A stretch of 64,000 nucleotides of DNA, from the NCBI RefSeq assembly GCF_014845095.1, contig NZ_NKUG01000054.1, forward strand, positions 31,209-95,208, in the 5' to 3' direction. The notes beneath the pieces were generated by a model. That model had not been told where the DNA came from, did not search any database, and was given only the letters and a program-made list of their open reading frames with translations. This document shows positions 45,339 to 54,354 of the stretch, piece after piece (position 1 is the first letter of the stretch; each line of letters begins with the position of its first letter). This DNA comes from Methylobacterium bullatum. GTDB taxonomy: Bacteria; Pseudomonadota; Alphaproteobacteria; Rhizobiales; Beijerinckiaceae. Position numbers and translations under genes: made by a program.

Positions 45339-47201
45339 TCAATTCCTGCCGATTCGCCGGGCCTTCTCGGCCTCGTGCCACCAGATCGCCGGGGCGCCGA
45401 GATCGTAGGCCGGGCCGGGGGAGGGGTGGCCGTAGACGTCCCAGAGGGCAAGGCGGTGATCGGCCTTGTACCACATCGGAATCCAGTAGCGGCCCGAGCG
45501 CAGCACCCGATCGAGGGCGCGGGCGGCGACGGTGAGATCGGCCCGCGTGGACGCATCGAGCACCCGGCCGATCAAGGCGTCCACCGTGGCGTCGGAGATT
45601 CCGGCGAGGTTGTCCGAGCCCGGCGTGGCGGCGCTGGCCGAGCCGTAGACCTGCCTCAGTTCCGGCCCCGGCGTCGGCCCGCTGCCATAGCGGCGCGAGG
45701 TGATGTCGAAGTCGAAATCCTTCAGGCGGGACTGATACTGGGAGGTGTCCACCCGCCGGATGGTGGCCTTGATCCCGATCAGGCCGAGATTGCGGATGAA
45801 GGATTGGGTATGCGGCTCGAGGGCCGGATCGGCGTCGAGGAACTCGATCTCCAGGGGCTTGCCCCCCGGCAGCGCGATGGCGCCGCCCTCCCGCGTGCAG
45901 CCCGCCTCGCGCAGGAGCGCCACGGCACGGCTGAGGAGCGCCCGGTCCTGGCCGGAGCCATCGGACTGGGCCGGCTGCCACGCCTCGCCGAAGACCTCGT
46001 CGGGCAGGCCGGCGCGCATGGGGTCGAGCAGCGCGAGCTCCTCGGGCGAGGGCTTTCCGGTGGCCTTGAGATCGGAATTCTCGAAGAACGAGGCGGTGCG
46101 GATATAGGCGCCGAACATCAGGTTCTTGTTCGCCCAGGGGAAGTCGAAACACAGGCCGATCGCCTCGCGGACCCGGCGATCCTTGAAGGCCTCGCGGCGG
46201 GTGTTGATCCACCAGCCCTGCGTGCCCGAGGGACGCGCATCGGGCACGACCTCCTTGCGCACGCGGCCCTCGCGGAAGGCGGGGAAATCGTAGCCCGTCG
46301 CCCAGACGCGGGCGGTGAATTCCTCGCGGAAGGTGAAGATACCGCTCTTGAAGGCCTCGAACGCCACCTGGCGATCACGGAAATACTCGAAGCGGATCTG
46401 CTCGAAATTGTTCTGCCCGACCATCACCGGCAGGTCGGCGGCCCAGTAATCGGCCACCCGCTCCAGCTCGATGAAGCGGCCGGCTTCCAGGCGCCCGACC
46501 TTGTAGGGGCCGGACCCCATCGGCGGCTCCAGGGTGGAGGCTTCGAAGTCGCGGCCGGCGTAATAGGCCTTCGAGAAGATCGGTAGCGTCGCGACGAAGA
46601 GCGGCAGATCGCGGCTGCGGCCCTTCTCGAAGCGCACCACCACCGTTTCGTCGCCCTCCGCCACGGCGTCGGCCATGTCGCGGATCACCTGCGAGATTTC
46701 GGGGTGCCCCTTCTCCTTCAGCAAATTCAGGGAGAAGGCGACATCGGCGGCGGTGAGGCGCGAGCCGTCATGGAACCGCGCCTGCGGGCGCAGGGCGAAA
46801 CGGTAGGTCAGGCCGTCCTCGCTCGCCTCCACGCTGCGGGCGACGAGGCCGTAGAGCGAATCGGGCTCGTCCAGCGCCCGCACCATCAGCGAATCGAAGG
46901 TGAGGTTCATGCCGGCGGCGCCGTCGCCGCGCAGGACGTAGACGTTGAGGGTGTTGAACGTGTCGCCGGCCTGGTTGCCGAGGGTGGAGGAGAGCTGCGC
47001 CGAGAACCGGCCGCCGCGTGGCGCGGCCGGGTTCACATAGGCGAAATGCGGGAAGTCGGCCGGGTATTTCAGTTCCCCGAAACTCGACATGCCGTGGCTC
47101 GCCCCAGTGGGGGCGGCCCGCGCCCGCTTCGTCAGGGCGGTGGCGATGCCGAGGGCGCCGGCCCCGGCGACGAAGTCCCGGCGGCTCGGCGCGACCCTCA
47201 C
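45339..47201 (-). CDS. Periplasmic oligopeptide-binding protein (YejA-like), second copy
   Basis: The 620-residue SBP_bac_5 protein binds peptides for the Yej transporter. The chosen start is GTG 47201, overlapping the stop of the preceding gene. It gives an N-terminus with a twin-arginine motif (SRRDFVAGAGALGIATAL), so export may be by Tat. The mature part shows GELKYPADFPHFAYVNP, a SLYGLVARSVE segment, RPQARFHDGSRLTAADVAFS near residue 120 and a MGSGPYKVGRLEAG motif. The open frame extends far upstream but that part lacks family sequence. It lies 9 bp before yejB. Confidence 0.92.
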   Translation of the reverse strand: MRVAPSRRDFVAGAGALGIATALTKRARAAPTGASHGMSSFGELKYPADFPHFAYVNPAAPRGGRFSAQLSSTLGNQAGDTFNTLNVYVLRGDGAAGMNLTFDSLMVRALDEPDSLYGLVARSVEASEDGLTYRFALRPQARFHDGSRLTAADVAFSLNLLKEKGHPEISQVIRDMADAVAEGDETVVVRFEKGRSRDLPLFVATLPIFSKAYYAGRDFEASTLEPPMGSGPYKVGRLEAGRFIELERVADYWAADLPVMVGQNNFEQIRFEYFRDRQVAFEAFKSGIFTFREEFTARVWATGYDFPAFREGRVRKEVVPDARPSGTQGWWINTRREAFKDRRVREAIGLCFDFPWANKNLMFGAYIRTASFFENSDLKATGKPSPEELALLDPMRAGLPDEVFGEAWQPAQSDGSGQDRALLSRAVALLREAGCTREGGAIALPGGKPLEIEFLDADPALEPHTQSFIRNLGLIGIKATIRRVDTSQYQSRLKDFDFDITSRRYGSGPTPGPELRQVYGSASAATPGSDNLAGISDATVDALIGRVLDASTRADLTVAARALDRVLRSGRYWIPMWYKADHRLALWDVYGHPSPGPAYDLGAPAIWWHEAEKARRIGRN

Positions 47202-49066
47202 CGGGGCGCCCCGGTCTTGGCGGCCAGCGCCTCGTCGTACCACCACGTGGTCGGGAAGCCGGACGAGCCGTAGAGCGGGAGGGTGGCCGGGTGCCCGAAC
47301 CGGTTCCAGCGCAGGGTCCGCGACACGTTCGAGGCCCATTGCGGCACGACGAAGTTGTGGGCGAGAAGCACCCGGTCGAGGGCATGGGTGGCGGCGAGCA
47401 CGCCGGGCCGGTCCTTGGCGAAGATCACCGCCTCGATTAGCGTGTCGATGGCCGGGTCCTTGATCCCGATCAGGTTGCGCGAGCCCTGCTTGTCGGCCGC
47501 AGTCGAGCCCCAATATTCGCGCTGCTCGTTGCCGGGGGAGAGGGACTGGCCCCAGGAACTCGTGGTCACGTCGAAGTCGAAGGCGCGCAGCCGGTTCTGG
47601 TACTGCGCCTGGTCGATGACGCGGAGCGAGGTCTGGATTCCGATGAGCTTCAGCTGGGCCGAGAACGGCAGGACCACCCGCTCGAACACGCTCTGGAACT
47701 CCAGGAACTCGACCGTGAGCGGCTCACCGGTCTTCACGTTGGTCATGCGCCCGTCGCGAAGCTCGTATCCGGCCTCCTTGAGGAGGCGCACCGCCTCGCG
47801 CAGGTTGGCGCGCACGGCATCGGGCGTGCCGTTCACAGGATTGGTGTAGGGCGTCGTGAAGACGGACGGCGGGACCTTGTCCTTCACGCCGTCGAGGATC
47901 GCCAGTTCCGCGCCCTGCGGCAGGCCGGAGGAGGCGAGTTCCGAGCCGAAATAATAGGAATCGATGCGCTTGTAGAGGCCGAAGAACAGCGCCCGGTTCA
48001 TCTCCTCGAAGTTCATGGCGAGGTTGAAGGCGCGGCGCACCCGCTCGTCGGCGAACTTGGCCTTGCGGGTGTTGAAGACGAACGCCTGCATGATGCCGTT
48101 GCCGCGGTCGGGGAATTCCTCCTTGATCAGGCGGCCCTCCTTCACGGCGGGGAAGTCGTCATAGGCGGTGGCCCAGTTGCGGGCGATATTCTCGGCGCGG
48201 AAGTCGAACAGGTCACCCTTCAGCGCCTCGATCAGCACGGTGGCGTCACGAAAATACTCGTTGCGCATCGTGCCGAAATTGTTGCGGCCGACATTCACCG
48301 GCAGGTCGGCGCCCCAGTAATCGGGCACGCGCTCGTAGGTGACGCTGCGGCCGGCCTCGAACTTGGCGAGGCGATAGGGGCCGGAGCCGAGGGGGATCTC
48401 GAGGGTGGTCTGGGTGGCGTCGCGCTGGCGCCCTTCCGCGTCCTTGCCCGTCCACCAGTGCTTGGGCAGCACGCGGAGCTGGCCGAGCACCTGCGGCAGT
48501 TCGCGGTTGCCCTTCTCGGTGAAGGTGAAGGTGACCTCGCGCGGGCCGGTGACCTCGCCCTTCGCCACCGTCTGGTAATAGGCCGCGTAGAACGGGCTGT
48601 TGGCCTTCAACGTCTCGTAGGACCAGACCACGTCCTCGGGCGTGATCGGCTTCCCGTCGTGCCAGCGGGCATTCTCGCGCAGGCGGTAGGAGACGGAGGA
48701 GAGGTCGTCGGCGATGCGGACCCCTTCGGCGAGGAGCCCGTAGGAGGTGAACGGCTCGTCCAGCGACTCCGTCATCAGCGTATCGTAGATCTGCGCGACC
48801 CCGCCTTCGAGATCGCCCTTCAGACCCGCCACGACGAGATTGAAATTGTCGAAGCCGCCCTGGGCGCCGAGGCGCACGAGCCCGCCCTTCGGGGCCTTCG
48901 GGTCGGCATAGTCGAACTGTTTGAAATCGGCCGGGTATTTCGGCTCGCCCATGAGCGTGAAGGCATGGGCCCATGGGGCGCCGTCGGGGGCGGCCCTGGC
49001 ACCACCGACGAAGGCGGCGACCGCGAGGGAGGCGGCGAGAAGGCGTCCGATCAGGGCTGTTCGCAT
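47198..49066 (-). CDS. yejA: Periplasmic oligopeptide-binding protein (YejA-like), first copy
   Basis: The 622-residue SBP_bac_5 family protein has a Sec-type signal peptide (MRTALIGRLLAASLAVAAFV, cleavage near ARA). It shares with the next gene the GEPKYPADFKQFDYADP start, ENARWHDGKPITPEDVVWSY and LGSGPYRLAKFEAG motifs. The two proteins are clear paralogues in tandem but use different signal peptides. Start ATG 49066 is supported by the signal peptide. Likely ligands are oligopeptides such as antimicrobial peptides or microcin C-like compounds, by family only. The following gene's GTG overlaps its stop (GTGA), so translation is coupled. Confidence 0.94.
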   Translation of the reverse strand: MRTALIGRLLAASLAVAAFVGGARAAPDGAPWAHAFTLMGEPKYPADFKQFDYADPKAPKGGLVRLGAQGGFDNFNLVVAGLKGDLEGGVAQIYDTLMTESLDEPFTSYGLLAEGVRIADDLSSVSYRLRENARWHDGKPITPEDVVWSYETLKANSPFYAAYYQTVAKGEVTGPREVTFTFTEKGNRELPQVLGQLRVLPKHWWTGKDAEGRQRDATQTTLEIPLGSGPYRLAKFEAGRSVTYERVPDYWGADLPVNVGRNNFGTMRNEYFRDATVLIEALKGDLFDFRAENIARNWATAYDDFPAVKEGRLIKEEFPDRGNGIMQAFVFNTRKAKFADERVRRAFNLAMNFEEMNRALFFGLYKRIDSYYFGSELASSGLPQGAELAILDGVKDKVPPSVFTTPYTNPVNGTPDAVRANLREAVRLLKEAGYELRDGRMTNVKTGEPLTVEFLEFQSVFERVVLPFSAQLKLIGIQTSLRVIDQAQYQNRLRAFDFDVTTSSWGQSLSPGNEQREYWGSTAADKQGSRNLIGIKDPAIDTLIEAVIFAKDRPGVLAATHALDRVLLAHNFVVPQWASNVSRTLRWNRFGHPATLPLYGSSGFPTTWWYDEALAAKTGAPR

Positions 49067-49330
49067 CACGAGGCGGCTGTCTCCCGAATTTCGTTGCCCG
49101 TGCCGTCGAGGGCGCAGGCGCGATGTCCTTCTAGGACGTCGGGACGGGCCACGCCAAGCGAACAAGTCCCCGGCGCGTCGGTTGAACGCGTGGGAGGATC
49201 GCGTCGCGAGGAACGGCGGAGGGCCTCGCGGTACTCCCGATCACGGTTGGTACCCCCCGGTGTACGACGCAGCAGCGGAAGTTTTTGGAAAGACACGAAG
49301 AGCCGGTTCGAATTGTTAGTCCGAGGCTCC
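49067..49330. other. Upstream region of the yejA genes
   Basis: Together with the repeat at 49331-49446 this forms a 459-bp gap between yejA and the hydroxy-acid dehydrogenase gene. It should hold the yejA promoter. No clear promoter pair and no gene were seen. Confidence 0.4.
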
Positions 49331-49446
49331 ACCTCATCCCGAGGTGCCGCGCAGCGGCCTCGAAGGAGGGCTCCAGCACCCACTGAGCAGACTGGAGAGC
49401 TCCTTCGAGGCCCTTCGCCGAGGCGAAGGGCTCCTCAGGATGAGGT
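49331..49446. repeat. Dispersed ~115-bp palindromic element, copy 2
   Basis: Ends ACCTCATCCCGAGG and CCTCAGGATGAGGT, with internal GGCCTCGAAGGAGGGCTCC pairing with GAGCTCCTTCGAGGCC. It matches the elements at 41299-41413 and 56373-56486 in length and order of arms; the loop and the small side hairpins (here CCCTTCGCCGAGGCGAAGGG) differ between copies. Confidence 0.9.
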
Positions 49447-49525
49447 GATCTGATTGGATGATGGACTTCAGCGGATGATCTGCTTCCGCATGAACATCCT
49501 CCGGACAAATCCGATCAACCGGATG

Positions 49526-50791
49526 TCAGACGATCTGGACGCTCTTCGGCGTGATTTCGGAGAGCTTGGTGGCGCCGACCTGGCGCATGATCGTCTCGAA
49601 CTCGCGCTGCATCAGGGTGAGCACCATCTCGACGCCGGGCTGGCCGAAGGCGGCGAGGCCCCAGACATAGGGGCGGCCGACGCAGACGGCGGTGGCGCCG
49701 AGCGCCAGTGCCTTCAGCACGTCGGTGCCGCGACGGAAGCCGCCGTCGATGAGGACCGGGACCTTGCCGTTCACGGCGGCGACCACTTCCGGCAGGGCGC
49801 CGATGGTCGATTGCAGGCTCTCCTCGGCGCGGCCGCCGTGGTTGGAGACGATGATCGCGTCGACGCCGTGGGTCAGGGCGATCTTGGCGTCTTCCTGGGT
49901 CACGATGCCCTTGAGGACGAGCTTGCCCTTCACGATGCCGCGCAGGCGCTTCACGTAGTCCCAGGTCATGCCGGTGCCGTAGAGGTTGGTGACCTTCGAC
50001 ACGTCGATCTCGTCGAACATCGGCTTGCGGCTGACTTCGTTCTTGAAGCCCGGCGTGTGGCAATCGGTACAGGTGCGGGTGTCGGCGCGGCGCTCGCGGA
50101 ACAGCGTCTCGGTGTTGCGGCCGCCCTGGCGGTCGACGGTGAGCACGATGGCCGGGGCGCCGGCCGCCTCGGCCCGCTTCACCAGCTTCTCGGTCACGGA
50201 CCAGTCGTCGGTGGGGTAGAGCATGTACCAGACGGGGGCGCCGCGCTCCTTGATGACGTCCTCGATGGAGGTGCTGCCCACCGTGGACAGGATCATCTGG
50301 TGACCCTTCACCTTGCAGGCGCGGGCGGCGGCCGCCTCGGCTTCGGGATGGAACGCACCCACGCTGCTGACGGGGGCGAGCGCGATCGGGCTCGCCCAGG
50401 TCTCGCCGAAGATCTTCACGGTCGTGTCGATCTTGCGCACGTCGATCAGGCGGCGGACGCGGATATGGATCTTGTCGAAATCGTCCCGGTTGGCCTTCAG
50501 CGTCTTGTCGGCATCGACGCCGCTGGCGAGGTAGCCGTAATGCGCCGGGGGCAATTCCTTCTTCGCCACGGGCTCGAAATCGAACACGTTGAGCGCCTGC
50601 GCCGGGGAGGCGATGAGGTCGCCGTTCATCACGGGGGCGGCGCGCAGGACGTCGTAGCTCTGGGCCACCGCTTCCGTGGTACCGAGGGCGGCGATTCCCG
50701 CCAGGGCGCGTGCGGCGCTCGGCGCGAACAGGGGACTGGACGAGAAGTAGGCCAACAGTTTCCGGCGGTGGATCGATGCGTGTTCACCCAT
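49526..50791 (-). CDS. Exported FMN-dependent alpha-hydroxy-acid dehydrogenase with a CxxCH motif
   Basis: The 421-residue protein is an FMN enzyme of the lactate dehydrogenase/glycolate oxidase family. Visible active-site residues are Tyr87 (AHYGYLASG), Tyr192 (MLYPTDDW), Lys294 (LVLKG), and His318 and Arg321 (SNHGGR). The N-terminus (HRRKLLAYFSSSPLFA, ending AVAQS) looks like a twin-arginine signal, implying a periplasmic enzyme. Residues 241-245 are CTDCH, a c-type haem-binding motif, in the surface loop after LTVDRQGGRNTET. The enzyme could pass electrons to a haem or to a cytochrome. ATG 50791 is preferred because GAGGGA lies upstream; ATG 50821 is an alternative. Substrate (lactate, glycolate or other) is unknown. 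Confidence 0.9.
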   Translation of the reverse strand: MGEHASIHRRKLLAYFSSSPLFAPSAARALAGIAALGTTEAVAQSYDVLRAAPVMNGDLIASPAQALNVFDFEPVAKKELPPAHYGYLASGVDADKTLKANRDDFDKIHIRVRRLIDVRKIDTTVKIFGETWASPIALAPVSSVGAFHPEAEAAAARACKVKGHQMILSTVGSTSIEDVIKERGAPVWYMLYPTDDWSVTEKLVKRAEAAGAPAIVLTVDRQGGRNTETLFRERRADTRTCTDCHTPGFKNEVSRKPMFDEIDVSKVTNLYGTGMTWDYVKRLRGIVKGKLVLKGIVTQEDAKIALTHGVDAIIVSNHGGRAEESLQSTIGALPEVVAAVNGKVPVLIDGGFRRGTDVLKALALGATAVCVGRPYVWGLAAFGQPGVEMVLTLMQREFETIMRQVGATKLSEITPKSVQIV

Positions 50792-51140
50792 GGCAGACTT
50801 TCCCTCGACACCGTTCGACATACGTCTCGCTCTCGCTTGCTTCGATTTGCCGGACCTTCCTGCACCAATTCTATTGTGCGATGCAATAACTGTTATAATT
50901 CTAAATCGTAGCGTGCATGCCTTCCGCCGCCAACGCGATGAGGTCGGCCGATGCGGTATTCCAACGGGATCCGGGCTCAAAATCGCAGATCGGCGGCGAT
51001 ATATGTCGATTTGCGTCCTGCGCCGCGCTTTCACGATGGCGCGATCCGCCGGATCTCAGAGCTGAGCAGGCGACGTGATTCGCCCGGCACTACCGCATCG
51101 CAATATGAAAAGGGCCGGTCGACGGGTCGTTCGGAACAGT
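50792..51140. other. A+T-rich upstream region of the hydroxy-acid dehydrogenase gene
   Basis: No gene is seen here. Positions ~50862-50912 are A+T-rich, with an imperfect inverted repeat ATTGTGCGATGCAAT at 50873-50887, 82 bp before the start. That size and symmetry could be an operator, for example of a GntR-type regulator, but the match to any consensus is weak. TATAAT also occurs, but on the plus strand. Confidence 0.3.
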
Positions 51141-51165
51141 AAAGGCGCGGACATGCCGCGCCTTT
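51141..51165 (-). terminator. Terminator of the cytochrome c gene
   Basis: A perfect 10-bp stem AAAGGCGCGG with a five-base loop lies 39 bp past the stop. It separates the cytochrome gene from the hydroxy-acid dehydrogenase gene downstream, so they are not obviously one operon. Confidence 0.75.
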
Positions 51166-51203
51166 CCGTCGAGCCGATGAAAACGTGTCGGCAAAGCCGA
51201 AAT

Positions 51204-51776
51204 TTACTGCGCCGGCTTGTCCTCGGCGGCGGCCTTCTCGACGGCGGGAAGCGGCGCCGGGGTGTCGGCGAGCGAGCGCAGATAGGCGATCACGTCGGCG
51301 CGCTCCTGCGGGGCCTGGATGCCGGCAAAGGCCATCTTGGTGCCCGGCACGTAGGTCTTCGGGTTGGCGAGGAAGTGGTCGAGCTCGTCGTAGGTCCAGG
51401 TGCCGCCCTTCTCCTTCAGCGCGGCGGAATACTCGAACCCGCTCTCATGGGCGCGCTGGCGGTCGACCACGCCCCAGAGATGCGGACCGACCTTGTTGGG
51501 GCCGCCCTTCTCGAAACTGTGGCAGGCGGCGCACTTCTTGGCGGCGCCGGTACCCTTCTCGACGCTGGCGCTGGCGAGGCGGACCGGAAGCGGCTCGACC
51601 TTGGCCGCAGCGGCGGCGGCTCCGGCCGCCTCGGGCTGAGGCTCGGGCAGGGCGTAGCCGGCACTTCCCGCCGGCTTGGCGCTGTAGATCAATTCGGCGA
51701 CGAAACCGGAGCCCATGGCGAGAAGGAGAGTGCCGAGTACGGCGCCCGCGACCTTGTTCAGCTCGAAAGAGTCCAT
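51204..51776 (-). CDS. Membrane-anchored c-type cytochrome (CycM-like)
   Basis: The 190-residue protein has an uncleaved N-terminal membrane anchor (residues ~8-31), an Ala/Pro-rich linker (~45-70) and one cytochrome c domain. The haem motif is CAACH near residue 83, followed by GPHLWGVVDR. The axial Met is in GTKMAFAG near residue 148. It resembles CycM/c552-type cytochromes that link the bc1 complex to terminal oxidases. The gene is next to kdsB-pheA but divergent, a neighbourhood conserved in several alphaproteobacteria. ATG 51776 gives the anchor; the frame continues upstream without family sequence. The C-terminus is Ala/Glu/Lys-rich. Confidence 0.93.
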   Translation of the reverse strand: MDSFELNKVAGAVLGTLLLAMGSGFVAELIYSAKPAGSAGYALPEPQPEAAGAAAAAAKVEPLPVRLASASVEKGTGAAKKCAACHSFEKGGPNKVGPHLWGVVDRQRAHESGFEYSAALKEKGGTWTYDELDHFLANPKTYVPGTKMAFAGIQAPQERADVIAYLRSLADTPAPLPAVEKAAAEDKPAQ

Positions 51777-52021
51777 TCTCGACAACTCCGGGGGCGTCCG
51801 CCGGTTGCGGCGGCAGGCGTGGCCCGGTGAGCGGATGCCCCGGACTCTGGAAATGTTCGAGGGTGAATAGCGGTTAAGGGCCGACCTTGACAATGGCGGA
51901 GCGGGCGGCCGTGTAGTCGCATAGCGCCGGATGTCATTCTCCCGCACCCGCGACCGTGCGCCGATGACAACGCGCACCGCCCCTGCTACTCCCCCGGCTC
52001 GCTGCGGAGATACGCCGGTCG

Positions 52022-52765
52022 ATGTCGGATCCCCTCGTTCTCATTCCCGCCCGCATGGCCGCCACCCGCCTGCCGAACAAGCCGATGGCCGACATCGCCG
52101 GTGAGCCGATGATCGTCCATGTCTGGCGCCGCGCCGTGGAAGCCGGGATCGGACCGGTGGTCGTGGCCACGGATGCCGTCGAGATCGTCGAGGCGATCGA
52201 GCGGGTCGGCGGCCTCGCGACCCTCACCCGGGCCGATCATCCCTCCGGCTCGGACCGGCTGGCCGAGGCGCTCGACATCATCGATCCGCAGGGCAACCAC
52301 GACGTGGTGGTCAACGTACAGGGCGACCTGCCGACGATCGACCCCGCGATCATCGGCGCGGCGATCATGCCGCTGGCCGATCGCGCCGTGGACATCGCCA
52401 CCCTCTGCGCGATCATCACCCGCGAGGAGGAGCGGCACGATCCCAACGTGGTGAAGCTCGTCGGCCACCATGTGGGGCCCAACCGCCTGCGTGCGCTCTA
52501 TTTCACCAGGGCGCAGGCGCCCTGGGGGGAGGGGCCGCTGTTCCACCATATCGGCCTCTACGCCTATCGCCGCCGGGCGCTCACCCGCTTCATGGCCCTG
52601 CCGCCCGGCGAACTCGAGACCCGCGAGAAACTGGAACAGCTGCGGGCGCTGGAGGCGGGCATGCGCATCGACGCCACCGTCGTCGACGACCTGCCGCTGG
52701 GCGTCGACACCCCCGCCGACCTCGAACGGGCGAGGACGGTGCTCCTGGCCCGGCGCCTCAACTGA
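52022..52765 (+). CDS. kdsB: 3-deoxy-manno-octulosonate cytidylyltransferase
   Basis: The enzyme activates Kdo as CMP-Kdo for lipopolysaccharide inner core synthesis. The 247-residue protein has the nucleotide-binding start [19 protein letters not shown] and [25 protein letters not shown] lies near residue 75, followed by [12 protein letters not shown] with the metal-site Asp. The C-terminal [12 protein letters not shown] is also typical. The start ATG 52022 matches the family. It is followed 20 bp later by the prephenate dehydratase gene, the usual alphaproteobacterial order. Confidence 0.96.
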   Translation: MSDPLVLIPARMAATRLPNKPMADIAGEPMIVHVWRRAVEAGIGPVVVATDAVEIVEAIERVGGLATLTRADHPSGSDRLAEALDIIDPQGNHDVVVNVQGDLPTIDPAIIGAAIMPLADRAVDIATLCAIITREEERHDPNVVKLVGHHVGPNRLRALYFTRAQAPWGEGPLFHHIGLYAYRRRALTRFMALPPGELETREKLEQLRALEAGMRIDATVVDDLPLGVDTPADLERARTVLLARRLN

Positions 52766-52785
52766 CGAACCGAGTTGTTTCTCCC

Positions 52786-53658
52786 ATGTCCGACACGACC
52801 GAATCCCGCACCACGATCTCCTACCAGGGCGAGCCGGGCGCGAATTCGCACATCATCTGCGCCCAGGCCTATCCCGACTGGACGCCGCTGCCCTGCGCCT
52901 CGTTCGAGGAGGCCTTCGCGGCGGTGAACGACGGCCGGGCCGCCCTAGCGATGATCCCCATCGAGAATTCCATCGCCGGGCGAGTCGCCGACATCCATCA
53001 CCTGATCCCGAGCTCGAACCTGCACATCGTGGCCGAGCACTTCCTGCCGATCCATTTTCAGCTGATGGCGCTTCCCGGCACGCCGATCGAGGCGATCCGG
53101 ACGGTGCACAGCCACGTCCACGCGCTCGGCCAATGCCGCAAGATCATCCGGCGGCTCGGGCTCAAGGCCATCGTGGCCGGCGACACGGCGGGCGCGGCGC
53201 GGGAAGTCGCCGAAGCCGGCGATCCGAGCCGCGGCGCGCTGGCCCCGGCCATGGCCGCGGGCGTCTACGGGCTCGACATCCTCGCCCGCGACGTGGAGGA
53301 CGAGAGCCACAACACCACGCGCTTCGTGGTGTTCTCGCCCGAGGCGGCGGAGATGCCGGCCGCCTCGGGGCCGATGGTGACGAGCTTCATCTTCCGTGTG
53401 CGCAACATCCCGGCCGCGCTCTACAAGGCGCTCGGGGGATTCGCCACCAACGGCGTCAACATGTCGAAGCTCGAGAGCTACATGGTCGAGGGCCAGTTCT
53501 CGGCGACGCAATTCTATGCGGAAGTGGACGGCCACCCCGAGGATCCGGGCCTCGCCCGCGCGCTGGACGAACTCGCCTATTTCTCGCGGGAACTGCGCAT
53601 CATCGGCACCTACCCGGCCCATCCGTTCCGCGAGACCACGCGGCTGGCGGCGGAGTAG
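52786..53658 (+). CDS. pheA: Prephenate dehydratase
   Basis: The enzyme converts prephenate to phenylpyruvate in phenylalanine synthesis. The 290-residue monofunctional form has a catalytic domain (YQGEPGANSHI near residue 14, MIPIENSIAGRVADIH near residue 56, and the NTTRFVVF catalytic Thr-Arg-Phe motif near residue 180). A C-terminal ACT domain (~200-280) contains GGFATNGVNMSKLES for phenylalanine feedback binding. There is no chorismate mutase domain. It follows kdsB closely and probably shares its transcript. Confidence 0.96.
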   Translation: MSDTTESRTTISYQGEPGANSHIICAQAYPDWTPLPCASFEEAFAAVNDGRAALAMIPIENSIAGRVADIHHLIPSSNLHIVAEHFLPIHFQLMALPGTPIEAIRTVHSHVHALGQCRKIIRRLGLKAIVAGDTAGAAREVAEAGDPSRGALAPAMAAGVYGLDILARDVEDESHNTTRFVVFSPEAAEMPAASGPMVTSFIFRVRNIPAALYKALGGFATNGVNMSKLESYMVEGQFSATQFYAEVDGHPEDPGLARALDELAYFSRELRIIGTYPAHPFRETTRLAAE

Positions 53659-53673
53659 GGGCGGGAGGCGGAC

Positions 53674-54354
53674 CTATTCCCGCTTGATGACCCGGTCGAC
53701 CACGAGGTCGGACCAGAAGCCCGGCCGGAACTCGCGCTTCAGGGCCTCGGGGTCGTAGACCGTCTCGACCCAGGTCAGGAAATCCAGCCCCTTGGCTTCG
53801 CCCTCGCGTAGGTAGAGGTCGAAGAACGCGTCGAGGATTCCGGTCTTGGCGAAGCGGAAATGGCCGTACCGGGCCGAGAGCTGGCCCATCGCCTCCGAGA
53901 CGGGCACGCCTTCGTGCAGGATGAGGAAGAGGGCGGCACCGAGACCCGCCCGGTCCGCCCCGGACTTGCAGTGCATCACGGCGGGATACTGGACCCCGTC
54001 GAAGAACGCCTTCGCGCCGAGGATCGTCTCCTTCGACGGCGCCTCGCGCGAGCGCAGGACGAACTCGACGAGGGTCAGCCCCTGCTGCGCGCAGGCCTCG
54101 CGCTGGAGCGGCCAGGAGCCGTGCTCGCGGCCGCCGCGCAGGGAAATCACCGTGCGCACGCCCTGCCGCCGGAACCAGGCGAGTTGGTGCGGCGTCGGCT
54201 GGGCCGAGCGCCAGACCTTGCCGGTGCCGATCTTGTGGCGGTTGAGATAGGCCAGCCGGAACACGCCGTGATCCACGAGCAGCATGTTGGCCCAGGCCCG
54301 CATGCGCGCACCCCGGCCGGCGATCGGCTGCTCGAAGCGGGCGATCCGCGCCAT
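53674..54354 (-). CDS. Tyrosine/dual-specificity phosphatase-like protein
   Basis: The product has the Cys-based phosphatase P-loop HCKSGADRAG (CxxxxxR), preceded by KVWRSAQPTPHQLAWFRRQG and TVISLRGGREHGSW, as in bacterial dual-specificity or tyrosine phosphatase families. From ATG 54354 it has 226 residues. The start is uncertain: in-frame sequence NRFIKPEIRYARR just upstream also looks protein-like, and a GTG at 54399 or ATG at 54591 is possible. The substrate (phosphoprotein, phosphoinositide or other) is unknown. The stop is 15 bp from the convergent pheA stop. Confidence 0.8.
   Translation of the reverse strand: MARIARFEQPIAGRGARMRAWANMLLVDHGVFRLAYLNRHKIGTGKVWRSAQPTPHQLAWFRRQGVRTVISLRGGREHGSWPLQREACAQQGLTLVEFVLRSREAPSKETILGAKAFFDGVQYPAVMHCKSGADRAGLGAALFLILHEGVPVSEAMGQLSARYGHFRFAKTGILDAFFDLYLREGEAKGLDFLTWVETVYDPEALKREFRPGFWSDLVVDRVIKRE

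Noticed and set aside
43696..46212. An 838-codon minus-strand frame covering the GNAT gene and most of yejB
   Set aside because: Only its last 176 codons are protein-like (GNAT). The rest overlaps yejB and the binding-protein gene in another frame and is Arg/Pro-rich nonsense.
49300..49325. GGTTCGAATT as a tRNA T-arm
   Set aside because: No acceptor stem, anticodon loop or matching arms surround it.
51204..51776. Cytochrome c gene as a dedicated partner of the hydroxy-acid dehydrogenase
   Set aside because: A terminator separates the two genes, and the cytochrome's neighbourhood with kdsB-pheA is conserved independently, so the adjacency alone is weak evidence.
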